Positions 8,036 through 16,493 of a stretch of 26,573 bases of DNA are shown here, piece after piece (the stretch's first letter is position 1; each line of letters begins with the position of its first letter). The position numbers and the translations under genes are program-made. Source of the DNA: Treponema sp. UBA3649 (GTDB lineage Bacteria > Spirochaetota > Spirochaetia > Treponematales > Treponemataceae); the NCBI GenBank assembly GCA_002373325.1, contig DFKI01000016.1:37720-64292 (forward strand), in the 5' to 3' direction. Below the pieces are notes generated by a model. That model did not search any database. It was not told where the DNA came from and was given only the letters and a program-made list of their open reading frames with translations.

Positions 8036-9842
8036 ATTGTGTCTCGTAAAGCTCGGTATAAACTCCTCCCGCCTTCACAAGATTTTCATGCGTTCCCCGT
8101 TCGGCAATCTTTCCGTCTTTTATGACAAGAATCTCATCCGCCGCAAGGATTGTGGAAAGTCGGTGTGCGATTAAAATGCTGGTGCGTTCCTCAACAAGCG
8201 GATCAATCGCCTCCTGGATTTTGCTTTCTGAAATGGAGTCCAAAGCGGAGGTTGCCTCATCAAAAATCAAAAGTGCCGGATCCTTTAAAAGAACCCTTGC
8301 AATCGAAATTCGCTGTTTTTCTCCGCCGGAAAGTTTTAGTCCCCTGTTTCCGACCATCGTGTCCAATCCTGAATCCTGAGACTCAATGAAGTCGTAGATG
8401 TTCGCTTTTTTACACGCCTCAATCAGCTCATCCTCCGTGGCATCCGGTTTTGCATACAAAAGATTTTCTCGTATGCTTCCGTTGAAAAGATAAGTTTCCT
8501 GACTCACGATTCCAATGTTGCGCCGTAAAAATGCAAGGTCCAATTTTCTGACATCGGTGCCGTCAAAAAGAACCGAGCCTTTTTCCACATCATAAAGACG
8601 CGGAATCAAATTAATCAGCGTGCTTTTTCCTGAGCCGGACGGTCCCACAATCGCAATGCAGTCTCCTGCTTTTAATTTGAAACTCACGTCATCCAAAATT
8701 TTTCGCTCCGGATTGTATGAAAAATCCACGTGCTGAAATTCCACTTCTCCGTTCACAATATGATTCGGGTCTGAATCCGGGATGATGGCATCGGGTGCGT
8801 TCTCAATTTCCACGGGCATGTCGAAGTATTCAAAAATGCGAGTGAACATGGCCATTGACCTTATCCAGTCAACCTGTATGTTCAAAAGCTGATTCACAGG
8901 TCCGTACATTTTTCCGAGCAATGCCACAAACACAGTGATGTCTCCCACGCTGATTGAGCTGTCGGTTTTCATAATCAAAATGCCGCCGACAAGATAAAGC
9001 AACATGGGACCGATGCTTGAAAATGTCCCGATTGCGACGCGGAACCAACGGCCTGCCATGCTTTCCTTGATGTTCAGTTTTATCATCTTCCGGTTCACGT
9101 TCTCGTAGCGATTGTACTCCACGTCTTCCTTGCCGAAAAGTTTTACCAAAAGTTGACCGCTTACCGAAAGAGTCTCGTTCAGGATTCCGTTCATCTCATC
9201 GTTGCAGGATTGCGCGTCCCTTGTAAGCGACCATCTTGTTTTTCCTGCGCTTCGGGTCGGAATGGTAAAAAGAGGAACCACCAGAACTCCCAGTGTTGCG
9301 AGCATCCAGTTTTTTTGGTACATGGCGACAAGAGCCACAATCAGCGTAATGGAATTTGAAAAAATGCTTGTGAGAGTTCCCGTGATGATTTGCTGCACTC
9401 CGGAGATGTCGCTCGTCATTCGTGTGATTATGTCGCCCTGATTGTTTGTCGTGAAAAATTTCTGGCTCATCTTTTGCAGGTGAAGGTACATTTTGTTCCG
9501 CATGTCAAAAGTGATGTGCTGTGAAATCCAGGAGTTCATGTAGCTCTCAAGTACCCCAATGAGATTTGCGCCCAGAGTTACCCCGAGAGAAAGCAAAATC
9601 AAAATGATGAGCGCGCGGAGGTCTTTTCCGATGAGTCCTTCGTCAATGATTTTTCCTGTGAGTATTGAGGGAAGAAGCGAGCAGACAGATGAAACCGAAA
9701 TTGCGATGAAGACTACGAGCAGCTGTTTCCAGTATGGTTTGAGCCATGAAAAAATCCGTTTGAGTAAAGCTCCTGTGACTTTCGGTCTGTTGGCTTTTTC
9801 CTCCTCACTTAAAAATCCGTTTCTCATTCCCATTCCCGGCAT
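8004..9842 (-). CDS. ABC exporter, fused membrane and ATPase domains (MsbA/MdlB-like)
   Basis: A 612-aa half-transporter. Six membrane helices span about residues 38-330. The ATPase domain has Walker A GPSGSGKST (400-408), Q-loop SQET (447-450), signature LSGGEKQR (504-511), Walker B ALLIFDEATSALD (523-535) and H-loop AHRLST (559-564). All catalytic residues are intact, so it should work as a homodimer or with a partner not encoded here. The family exports lipids, peptides or drugs; substrate is open. The start has GGAGAG about 6 bases upstream and a Met-rich beginning (MPGMGM). The final codons (FKRGKAASGA) lie antisense to the end of the MATE gene. Confidence 0.9.
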   Translation of the reverse strand: MPGMGMRNGFLSEEEKANRPKVTGALLKRIFSWLKPYWKQLLVVFIAISVSSVCSLLPSILTGKIIDEGLIGKDLRALIILILLSLGVTLGANLIGVLESYMNSWISQHITFDMRNKMYLHLQKMSQKFFTTNNQGDIITRMTSDISGVQQIITGTLTSIFSNSITLIVALVAMYQKNWMLATLGVLVVPLFTIPTRSAGKTRWSLTRDAQSCNDEMNGILNETLSVSGQLLVKLFGKEDVEYNRYENVNRKMIKLNIKESMAGRWFRVAIGTFSSIGPMLLYLVGGILIMKTDSSISVGDITVFVALLGKMYGPVNQLLNIQVDWIRSMAMFTRIFEYFDMPVEIENAPDAIIPDSDPNHIVNGEVEFQHVDFSYNPERKILDDVSFKLKAGDCIAIVGPSGSGKSTLINLIPRLYDVEKGSVLFDGTDVRKLDLAFLRRNIGIVSQETYLFNGSIRENLLYAKPDATEDELIEACKKANIYDFIESQDSGLDTMVGNRGLKLSGGEKQRISIARVLLKDPALLIFDEATSALDSISESKIQEAIDPLVEERTSILIAHRLSTILAADEILVIKDGKIAERGTHENLVKAGGVYTELYETQFKRGKAASGA

Positions 9843-9874
9843 AATTCTCTCCTTTTACGCATTTCACGCATTTC

Positions 9875-9904
9875 ATTTTAATATGAAAAATATTTTTTTT
9901 TCAA
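9875..9904 (-). promoter_or_regulatory. Likely promoter of the ABC exporter gene
   Basis: On the minus strand TTGAAA (9899-9904) and TAAAAT (9875-9880) are 18 bases apart, each five of six. The leader then contains a 9-bp direct repeat (plus strand ACGCATTTC at 9857-9865 and 9866-9874), which could be a regulator site but may be chance. Confidence 0.45.
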
Positions 9905-9918
9905 GAAGTTTGTCCAGA

Positions 9919-9947
9919 TTGACAAATATCTTCCATTATATTATTCT
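9919..9947 (+). promoter_or_regulatory. Likely promoter of lrgAB
   Basis: A perfect TTGACA at 9919-9924 is followed after 17 bases by TATTCT (9942-9947, four of six). It would start transcription near 9954, just upstream of the lrgA start. It is divergent from the ABC exporter promoter, with 14 bases between the two -35 hexamers, so one regulator could affect both. Confidence 0.5.
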
Positions 9948-9966
9948 TTTTCCACGAGAAAAAATC

Positions 9967-10356
9967 ATGAAGTACGCAAAGCAATTCATAATCATTTTGT
10001 TGATTTCCCTTGCAGGAGAAATTTTAAATCGGCTCATTCCGCTCCAAGTTCCCGCAAGCATCTACGGACTTGTCATTTTGTTCATCTGCTTGAAAACGAA
10101 ACTTGTAAAACTTTCATCCATCCGTGAGACCGGAAAATTTTTCATAGAGACACTGCCAATTTTGTTTGTCGCTCCCGGAGTCGCCATCCTTGGTGCGATG
10201 GATGAGTTCAAAAAATATTGGTGGCAGCTTTTGCTCATCACGGTGATTTCCACTCTTGCGGTTTTCTTCATCGCGGGTCAGGTCACACAACTGATTATCA
10301 GGATGTCGAAAAAACGCAGGGATAAAAAATCCGGCGTGGAGGTAAAATCAGAATGA
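9967..10356 (+). CDS. lrgA: LrgA/CidA-family holin-like membrane protein
   Basis: 129 aa with four hydrophobic helices and the family motif around QVPASIYGLVILF (residues 27-39), followed by FVAPGVAILG (67-76) and a basic C-terminus (KKRRDKKSG). LrgA/CidA proteins are small holin-like membrane proteins linked to murein hydrolase control, cell lysis and, in some bacteria, export of pyruvate or other small metabolites. A longer open frame continues upstream to 9559, but that part is antisense to the ABC gene; the ATG at 9967 lies just after the promoter and yields the usual family length. The stop overlaps the next start as ATGA, so lrgA and lrgB are translationally coupled. The ribosome site (GAGAAA) is weak. 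Confidence 0.85.
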   Translation: MKYAKQFIIILLISLAGEILNRLIPLQVPASIYGLVILFICLKTKLVKLSSIRETGKFFIETLPILFVAPGVAILGAMDEFKKYWWQLLLITVISTLAVFFIAGQVTQLIIRMSKKRRDKKSGVEVKSE

Positions 10357-11045
10357 AAGATTTTTTTTGCACATCAGTTTATTTTTGTGTGTTCGTCACA
10401 GTGGGCTCGTATCTTTTCGGTGAGTTCCTGAAGAAAAAATTCCATTTCAAAATTTTGAACGGCATGTTGATTGCAATCGTCATCACTGTCGGAACTGTCC
10501 TTCTTTTAAAGATTGACTTGTCCAGCTATCAGGCAAACACAAAGGTCCTGAATTTTTTCCTCACACCCGCTACGGTCTGCCTTGGGATTCCTCTTTACGA
10601 GCAGTTTGAAAAATTAAAATCGAATTGGAAGGCCATACTCGGTGGAATCGTTTCCGGTGTGATTGCAAATATGGTGAGTATTTTTCTTTTGTGTCTTGCG
10701 TTGAGAATCGGTCACAGGGAGTACGTCTCCATTTTACCGAAGAGCATAACGACTGCGATGGGACTTGCCTTGAGCGAGGAACTTGGTGGACTTGTACCAA
10801 TCACCATGGCGGTCATAATCATTGCGGGAAACCTTGGAAATATTTTCGCGGAGGTTTTATGCAAGCTTTTCAAAATCACTGAACCGGTGGCAAAAGGTGT
10901 CGCAATCGGAACAGCATCCCACATGTTGGGAACCGCAAAGGCCATGGAAATTGGTGACGTTGAGGGAGCGATGAGCAGTCTTTCAATTGCCGTCTGTGGA
11001 TTGATTACTGTCGTCGGTGCTTCCGTCTTTGCTCAGTTTATCTGA
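10353..11045 (+). CDS. lrgB: LrgB/CidB-family membrane protein
   Basis: 230 aa, close to the family norm, with several membrane helices and the conserved stretches FFLTPATVCLGIPLYEQ (about 68-84), LPKSITTAMGLALSEELGG (about 127-145), IIIAGNLGN (about 154-162) and GIGTASHMLGTAKA-like GVAIGTASHMLGTAKA (about 182-197). LrgB is the partner of LrgA; the pair is thought to modulate murein hydrolase activity or carry small metabolites. The start overlaps the lrgA stop by four bases. Its last 63 bases overlap the end of the EAL-domain gene on the opposite strand. Confidence 0.9.
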   Translation: MKDFFCTSVYFCVFVTVGSYLFGEFLKKKFHFKILNGMLIAIVITVGTVLLLKIDLSSYQANTKVLNFFLTPATVCLGIPLYEQFEKLKSNWKAILGGIVSGVIANMVSIFLLCLALRIGHREYVSILPKSITTAMGLALSEELGGLVPITMAVIIIAGNLGNIFAEVLCKLFKITEPVAKGVAIGTASHMLGTAKAMEIGDVEGAMSSLSIAVCGLITVVGASVFAQFI

Positions 11046-13178
11046 ATCAATCGTAACTTTTTCGCTCTCTGCTTTGTCGGTCTTTTCATCTTTAGTGGAA
11101 TCCTCCGCCGAAGGATTTTTCATGCGGTCTTCGAATTCATCTTTCGGCATGGGTTTTGCAAAATAGAATCCCTGAATCATGTCGCATCCCTGCTCAGCCA
11201 AAAAGAGAACCTGGTCCTTCGCTTCAATTCCCTCGGCGACGGTTTTCATGTTCAGACTCTTTGCAAGACGGATTGTTTCAGAGACGACAACTTTTCCCCT
11301 TGTGTCCGCACTTTCCCCACGGAAGAATTCCGCGTCGATTTTAAGCACGTCCAGAGGCATGTCCTTGAGTGAGTTGAGTGAAGAAAATCCCGATCCAAAA
11401 TCATCAAGAGAAACGGCGAATCCATAATCCTTGAGCTTTGAGATTGTGGAGATGAGAAGTTTTTTGTCATCGAAGAACGCGCTTTCCGTAAGCTCAATCT
11501 CAATCAGGTTTCTTGGAGCACCGGCATCATCAACAGTGTCGCGAATCTGCTCGGCGAGATTGTTTTCTATAAAATGTGCCCTTGAAATATTTACGGAGAT
11601 GGGGACGCAATTCATTCCCTCATCGTGCCATCGCCTGACATCCTTTGAGACATGCTTGAGCATATAGTGATCAATCTCAGTGATGAATCCGCTCTTTTCA
11701 AAAATGGGAATGAACTTTCCCGGCTGGATGAATCCGTGCTTTGGAGATTTCCATCTGATGAGAGCCTCCGCACCACTGAGCTCGTTCGTACTCGGATTGT
11801 ATTTCGGCTGGTAGTAAACAAGGAACTCTTCGTTTTCCAATGCCGACTGCTGTTCCTCCTGCACAAGGTCGAGCCACTTCTGCTCCTCAATCATATCCTT
11901 GTCAAACACAGCGATTCCTGACTCAGCTTTGTCCGCGATGACAGTGTTGGCGGTACATGCATTGTTGTACTCAAGTTCCAGATCCACCTTTTTTCTACGG
12001 ATGATTTTTCCACGCTTGTTTTTTGCAGTGTCAATAAAATCAATGCCGGCATGGAACCTGAACGTGTGGTCGCTCCTTGTGTTTTCGAGCGTCCTGATTA
12101 AATTAAGAACCCTTGATTTTACGGAATCCATATCGGGGCATCGAAGAAGAATCGCATAGTTTGAGGCCGTGCTGTGTGAGACAATCTCTCCGTACTCAAG
12201 CGACGACTCTATCATTTTGTAAAAATCTCTCAGGAGTCCTTCTCCTTCCTTGACCGAATGGCAGGTGCAGAAATTTGTGTATTTCAAAAATGCCATGTTC
12301 ACGACGGCGTATTGGTTCCTTGAGTTTTTTCCGGAGCGAAGGATTTTCTGTCCCTTGTAAAGGAACCACATCAGGTTGTGTCCGTTGGTCGCCATGTCCT
12401 TGAAAAGAAGGTTCATGGACTTCCGCTGATTTTTTATGTCGCTGATGAGTTTTATCATCAGTATGAAGAAAATGATGATTGCGAGAAGAATCAAAAAGAT
12501 GATGAACGAAATGAAGATTGTAAGATCCGTTCCGTTGATTTTAAAATATGCCTTCGCAAGAAATTTTTCTTCCCCGCCTTTTACATCAAGTGAAAACCAG
12601 ATTGGAAACTGGAGCAGGTTCTGTGCGAATTTCTGCATGTGCTCATCGTCGTTAAAAAAATGCTCGTCCGCTAAATTCCGGTTCAATAAAATCTCGGATT
12701 CCCTTTTGAAAAAATCCGTCTGGAAAAAAACTTTCAGCGCGTGCCTGTAATTGAATTTCGTGTCGCCGTCAGAGTCTACGGAAAAATAATTGTCCTTGTC
12801 GGGAAAGGTCTGAATTTTCGTCATGCTCAAAGTGTATGTGTTCAGACTTTGTTCCTCTTTGCAGCTGATTACTCCGTTTTCATGGATGATTGCACCGTCC
12901 GATGTTTTTATGCGGTAGGGGCGTCCCTCATTGTCGAGAGTCTTAAAGAGTGCTTCTTCGGAAATGTCATGGCCGCTTTTTTCGTAGATTTTTGCCATGT
13001 AGGAAATCGCTTCGTATTCTGAAGTCAATTTTGAACGCATCAGATAGTCGCTCAGGAGAATTATGAAAATCATGACTATCATAAAACTGAATGCGGTGAT
13101 TGTCAGAAATGAAATCATGCTGAGCCACGTGTGATTTTTTTTAATCCGCCTGATGATTTTTTCTTTTGACTGTACCAT
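10983..13178 (-). CDS. Membrane-bound c-di-GMP phosphodiesterase with degenerate GGDEF domain (EAL protein)
   Basis: 731 aa. Two membrane helices (about 19-44 and 219-243) enclose an extracytoplasmic region of about 175 residues, probably a sensor. Residues about 280-430 have GGDEF-fold character, but the signature site reads STASNYAIL (336-344), so cyclase activity is not expected. The EAL domain (about 440-680) keeps the key residues: EAL (471-473), Asn530 in SVNISR, Glu562/Glu565 in IELTES, DDFGSG (592-597), Lys613 in LKID, Glu649 in AEGIE, and QGFYFAKP (669-676). It should hydrolyse c-di-GMP. A charged, low-complexity tail of about 40 residues follows; its last 20 residues are encoded opposite lrgB. 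The start has GGGAG upstream, and the gene begins 15 bases after the isochorismatase-fold gene, suggesting an operon. Confidence 0.9.
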   Translation of the reverse strand: MVQSKEKIIRRIKKNHTWLSMISFLTITAFSFMIVMIFIILLSDYLMRSKLTSEYEAISYMAKIYEKSGHDISEEALFKTLDNEGRPYRIKTSDGAIIHENGVISCKEEQSLNTYTLSMTKIQTFPDKDNYFSVDSDGDTKFNYRHALKVFFQTDFFKRESEILLNRNLADEHFFNDDEHMQKFAQNLLQFPIWFSLDVKGGEEKFLAKAYFKINGTDLTIFISFIIFLILLAIIIFFILMIKLISDIKNQRKSMNLLFKDMATNGHNLMWFLYKGQKILRSGKNSRNQYAVVNMAFLKYTNFCTCHSVKEGEGLLRDFYKMIESSLEYGEIVSHSTASNYAILLRCPDMDSVKSRVLNLIRTLENTRSDHTFRFHAGIDFIDTAKNKRGKIIRRKKVDLELEYNNACTANTVIADKAESGIAVFDKDMIEEQKWLDLVQEEQQSALENEEFLVYYQPKYNPSTNELSGAEALIRWKSPKHGFIQPGKFIPIFEKSGFITEIDHYMLKHVSKDVRRWHDEGMNCVPISVNISRAHFIENNLAEQIRDTVDDAGAPRNLIEIELTESAFFDDKKLLISTISKLKDYGFAVSLDDFGSGFSSLNSLKDMPLDVLKIDAEFFRGESADTRGKVVVSETIRLAKSLNMKTVAEGIEAKDQVLFLAEQGCDMIQGFYFAKPMPKDEFEDRMKNPSAEDSTKDEKTDKAESEKVTIDSDKLSKDGSTDDSNQSTDGN

Positions 13179-13193
13179 AAAAATCTCCCGTGC

Positions 13194-13718
13194 TTAAATC
13201 ACGTTGACCTGACAGAGTTTCATCGCGTTCAATGCGTTGGTGTGGCTTTTGGGAGTCACGCACGCACAACAGGAGGCATCTACGGAAATCAGCATCTCGG
13301 GTAACTTTGCCTTTAAAATGAGCGCGTTGCTGATTACGCAGATTCCGGTGCAGAGTCCCACGAGAACAATCTCGTCTATGCTTTTGTCTTTTGATGTTCG
13401 GTCAAAAATATAATCCGCCAAATCCATGGAGCCGAAACTCGGTTTGTTGAAAATCTTTGAGCCGCTTACGTCGAGGCTTCCGTCAATCTGCCAGCCGGGT
13501 GTTCCCTCAATGCAATGCACGACCGGAAGATTTTTTCCCTCCTGTGTGTTCAGGTAATCAGCCTGGTGCGTGTCCCTTGTGAAGACAATCTCGTTTCCGG
13601 CTTTTTTGAACTCATTGATTTTTGAAGCGACGTTCGGAACGATTTTCAAAGCTTCTTTTGTGCCGAGAGAGCCGTCTATAAAATCTTTTTGCATATCGAT
13701 TACAATCAAAATCTTCAT
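13194..13718 (-). CDS. Isochorismatase-fold cysteine hydrolase (nicotinamidase-like)
   Basis: 174 aa. The catalytic set of the family is visible: Asp8 in IVIDMQKDF, Lys92 in FNKPSFGS, and Cys127 in GLCTGICVISNA. Asp49 and His51 in TRDTH match the metal ligands of nicotinamidases. Members hydrolyse nicotinamide, carbamoyl groups or isochorismate; nicotinamidase (NAD salvage) is the most likely role but is not proven. An extra Cys cluster, ASCCACV (148-154), lies near the C-terminus. The start at 13718 has AGAGG about 9 bases upstream. A weak promoter-like pair lies at 13772-13801 (TTGAAT, 18 bases, TAGATT). The EAL gene follows after 15 bases; no functional tie is obvious. Confidence 0.8.
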   Translation of the reverse strand: MKILIVIDMQKDFIDGSLGTKEALKIVPNVASKINEFKKAGNEIVFTRDTHQADYLNTQEGKNLPVVHCIEGTPGWQIDGSLDVSGSKIFNKPSFGSMDLADYIFDRTSKDKSIDEIVLVGLCTGICVISNALILKAKLPEMLISVDASCCACVTPKSHTNALNAMKLCQVNVI

Positions 13719-13840
13719 TGTTAATTACCTCTTTTTTTATGGAGCTTGTGAGTTTTTAAAATTACTCGTTGAATCTATTCTACAAAACTTTTTACATTCA
13801 ATCAAGGGAAACGGAACATTTTCAAAAATCCATTTCGACC

Positions 13841-13869
13841 TTGAACAAAGATTCCGTTTTTTATATTCT
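13841..13869 (+). promoter_or_regulatory. Possible promoter of the plus-strand zinc-ribbon/TPM pair
   Basis: TTGAAC (13841-13846) and TATTCT (13864-13869) are 17 bases apart, four of six each. The predicted start is very near the AGGAGG at 13877-13882, leaving a leader of only about 16 bases, which makes this call tentative. Confidence 0.3.
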
Positions 13870-13891
13870 ATACAATAGGAGGATTGAGTAC

Positions 13892-15385
13892 ATGGCAAAC
13901 AGATGTCCAAGTTGTGGAGGCACACTCCGATTTGACATACAAAAACAAAAGTTGGTCTGTGAATATTGTGAGAGCGAGTTTGATCCGGAAAGCATCAAGG
14001 AGATGCAGGGAGCCGGGGAAAGCGAGGCATTCGGTTCTGAGCCAAGTGAGGATGCTGGGGGAGAAACCATCGATGCGAAAATCTTCACATGTCCGAACTG
14101 CGGCGCCGAGGTTTTTGCGACGGATTTGGATGCGGTTGAATACTGCTCTTACTGCGGAACATTCGTAACTCTTGAGAGCCGTCTTGCGAAATTGCAGAAA
14201 CCGTCATACATTGTTCCTTTTACAATCACAAAGGAAAAGTGTCTTGAGCTGTACAAAGAAAAATTGAAGAAGGCACGTTTTCTTCCAAAGGACATGAAAG
14301 TGGAAAATGCCGAGAGCAATCTCCGGAGCACATACATACCGTTCTGGGTCTATACCGAAAAGTTCAACGAGAACGCGAACGTCTCATTCAAGACAACGGA
14401 AACATGGACCCGTGGAAACACAGAATACAGTCAGGAATACAATATCAACGTAAAACCGAGCGGCTCTGTAAACGGAGTGTTCTTTGATGCATCCGCTACT
14501 TTGGATGACAGAATCAGCGAGCAGATAGGGAACTTCGACACGGAGAATCTTCAGACATACAACAGTTCACTTATGACAGGCTCTTATGCTGATGTGGCTG
14601 ACGTGAAACATGAGGTCTACGCGGATGACGTTTTCCTGAGAGGCAGCGTCGCGCTTGGAAAAAAAGTGAAGTCGGAGATTGAGGGAACGGACAGATTTTC
14701 TGATACTTTCCACAGGTCAAGCTCTCTTCCTGCTGTGCTCTCATCTCAGCAAGGGTCTGATTACGCAACTCTGGATGCAAAACTTGCGATGCTTCCCGTG
14801 TGGTTTATGACATACAAAAACAAGGACAGACTTTGCTATGCGGTAATCAACGGAAACACTGGAAAAATGTTCACGGAGATTCCAAGCGACATAAAAAAAT
14901 ATACGCTCGCTTCAATTATTCTCGCCATCCCGATTTTTTTCCTGCTGGAAATGGTTTTGACACTTACTCCTGTCAATGTCATGATTGGAACCGCAATCAT
15001 TTCTTTTATAATCCTGCTTTCAAGGCTCGGCGCATTAAGAAAACTCAAGCGGCAGGAAAACAGAACTGACGACAAAGGATATCAGACGGTTTTCAACGCA
15101 GCGGATGAAAGTTCAGCGGTTAATGAAAATGCAAGGCAATCAGCGGAGGCTCCAAAAGCAAAAGAAAAAAAGAAATTTGATTTTGTCACGCTTGTTTCCA
15201 TCGCATCCATTGTGGCGACAGTCATCATGTTTTTTTCAAAGCTTCCGAACGACATTCTCTATTACGGAATTTCCTTTCTGAGCATAGCGGCGACATTCCT
15301 TTCCGTCGCATCTCTTGTTAAGGCTCACAATCTGAGCTGCTCACGGGCGATTCCACACTTTTTCGACAAAAGGCAGGGGGCATGA
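13892..15385 (+). CDS. Double zinc-ribbon membrane protein (YdjG-like), copy 1
   Basis: 497 aa. Two zinc ribbons lie at the N-terminus: CPSC (5-8) with CEYC (23-26), and CPNC (67-70) with CSYC (85-88), joined by an acidic linker. A soluble core (about 105-335) carries YIVPFTI (106-112), YIPFWVY (148-154), LPVWFMTYKN (301-310) and INGNTGKMF (319-327). Three or four hydrophobic segments follow (about 338-378 and 431-477) with a charged loop between. The fold resembles B. subtilis YdjG, which with YdjH anchors a PspA/YdjI membrane-stress complex; similar proteins are often misnamed as helicase or PriA because of the zinc ribbon. The start at 13892 has AGGAGG 9 bases upstream; the 41-residue extension upstream is rejected. 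The stop overlaps the TPM gene as ATGA. It is paralogous to the gene at 19288-20445, but longer at the C-terminus. Confidence 0.8.
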   Translation: MANRCPSCGGTLRFDIQKQKLVCEYCESEFDPESIKEMQGAGESEAFGSEPSEDAGGETIDAKIFTCPNCGAEVFATDLDAVEYCSYCGTFVTLESRLAKLQKPSYIVPFTITKEKCLELYKEKLKKARFLPKDMKVENAESNLRSTYIPFWVYTEKFNENANVSFKTTETWTRGNTEYSQEYNINVKPSGSVNGVFFDASATLDDRISEQIGNFDTENLQTYNSSLMTGSYADVADVKHEVYADDVFLRGSVALGKKVKSEIEGTDRFSDTFHRSSSLPAVLSSQQGSDYATLDAKLAMLPVWFMTYKNKDRLCYAVINGNTGKMFTEIPSDIKKYTLASIILAIPIFFLLEMVLTLTPVNVMIGTAIISFIILLSRLGALRKLKRQENRTDDKGYQTVFNAADESSAVNENARQSAEAPKAKEKKKFDFVTLVSIASIVATVIMFFSKLPNDILYYGISFLSIAATFLSVASLVKAHNLSCSRAIPHFFDKRQGA

Positions 15386-16182
15386 AAATGAAAAAAATTA
15401 TCACATGGATTTTTGCGTCTCTTATGTTTTTGATTCCTCTTTCGGCACAGGAGGAGAGTAATCTGCAGGTAGAGTTGAGGACAGAGGATTCGTATGAAAG
15501 CCGTTTATATGAAAATGGAGAGACAGGTTTTAAAAGTCTGATTCATGATGGCGCGGATCTTTTTACGGATGCGGAGGAAAAGGCTCTTCTTGATGAGTTG
15601 ATTCCAATAACTCGGTGGGGAAATGTGTGTGTCCAAACTGTTGACGACAGCCGCGGGATGTCTGCAGCAACTCTTGCAAGGACTTTGTATGACAACACTT
15701 TTATGCCGGAAACAAGCGGAACCCTTTTTCTCATTGATATGGACAACAGGGAGCTGAGGATTCACAGTGACGGGGATGTATATAAAATCATAAACAATTC
15801 TTACGCGAACAGCATCACCGACAATGTGTACAAGATGGCAAGTGCGGGAGATTATTATGATTGTGTGTCTGCCGCATTCAAACAGATTGGAACTTTGCTT
15901 GACGGCGGAAAAATCACACAGCCGATGAAACACATAAGCAATGCCCTTATCGCACTTATGCTTGCTCTGATTATCTGCTACATCTATATGAAAAAGAGTC
16001 CGAAAACAAAGGATGAGAAATCACAGCCAAGACCCGAGCCTGTTTTCAATGGAGCGCTGGACAATATTTCCGTGGAAAAGGGACACCTTCGAACAAGAGT
16101 CATTCAATCGTCTTCCGGTGGTGGATCAAGAGGCGGCGGAGGCGGAGGTCATTCCGGTGGTGGCGGAGGACACCGATTCTGA
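15382..16182 (+). CDS. TPM-domain membrane protein with Gly/His tail (YdjH-like), copy 1
   Basis: 266 aa. A signal peptide (1-22) precedes a TPM (TLP18.3/Psb32/MOLO-1) domain at about 48-172: a DGADLFTDAEEKALLDEL start, a central GTLFLIDMDNRELRIHSDG (113-131), and a C-terminal helix. One membrane helix follows at about 187-203. The cytoplasmic end is GGGSRGGGGGGHSGGGGGHR plus a final Phe, typical of this family. The N-terminal domain should be outside the membrane. TPM domains are reported as phosphatase-like or as membrane-complex assembly factors. The start overlaps the zinc-ribbon stop by four bases, so the two are translationally coupled; a second ATG six bases on is also possible. It is paralogous to the gene at 18312-19274. 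Confidence 0.82.
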   Translation: MKMKKIITWIFASLMFLIPLSAQEESNLQVELRTEDSYESRLYENGETGFKSLIHDGADLFTDAEEKALLDELIPITRWGNVCVQTVDDSRGMSAATLARTLYDNTFMPETSGTLFLIDMDNRELRIHSDGDVYKIINNSYANSITDNVYKMASAGDYYDCVSAAFKQIGTLLDGGKITQPMKHISNALIALMLALIICYIYMKKSPKTKDEKSQPRPEPVFNGALDNISVEKGHLRTRVIQSSSGGGSRGGGGGGHSGGGGGHRF

Positions 16183-16205
16183 TTTCAGATTCCTGTTCCA
16201 AATGA

Positions 16206-16394
16206 TGAGTCGCCGTACATAGTCTTTGATGCCATTGTCGTACTTGATCTTAGTGTCATTGTCGTACATAATCTTTGGTGTCATTGCGGACTTGATCTTA
16301 GTGTCATTGTCATACTTAATCTTTGGTGTCATTGTCGGACTTGATCCGACAATCTCTTTTAATGGGATTCCTGTGTCGGAGCACGGGAATGACA
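16206..16394. repeat. Composite intergenic repeat cluster, copy C (about 24-bp tandem units plus two-hairpin core)
   Basis: This fills most of the 311-base gap between the convergent TPM gene (ends 16182) and flippase gene (ends 16494). Units start at 16206, 16230, 16254, 16279, 16302 and 16327, spaced 23-25 bases, each like TGTCATTGTCGTACTTGATC. The last leads into a full core at 16327-16394: hairpin TTGTCGGA/TCCGACAA, then ATTCCTGTG/CACGGGAAT, ending AATGACA. Compared with copy A the stems differ by paired changes. The remaining bases 16395-16493 hold no gene and only a weak trace of the tail (TTTCGAAATGCTGAA at about 16440). Confidence 0.75.
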
Positions 16395-16493
16395 CTGGCG
16401 CTTGTACGGAAATGACTCAGTTTATCGTCATGCAGGAGAATTTCGAAATGCTGAATGGTACTTTGAGGAACTGAAGTTTTTCAGGGTTTTTCG

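Noticed and set aside
9559..9966. Extension of LrgA into a 265-aa protein
   Set aside because: The extra part is antisense to the ABC exporter gene and upstream of the lrgAB promoter; the 129-aa form matches family size.
13769..13891. 41-residue extension of zinc-ribbon protein copy 1
   Set aside because: AGGAGG sits 9 bases before the ATG at 13892, and the first zinc Cys follows that start as in copy 2.
16206..16350. Regular 23-25 bp repeats, considered as a CRISPR array
   Set aside because: Units are contiguous and diverged with no unique spacers between them, and there are no cas genes; they derive from the neighbouring hairpin repeat.
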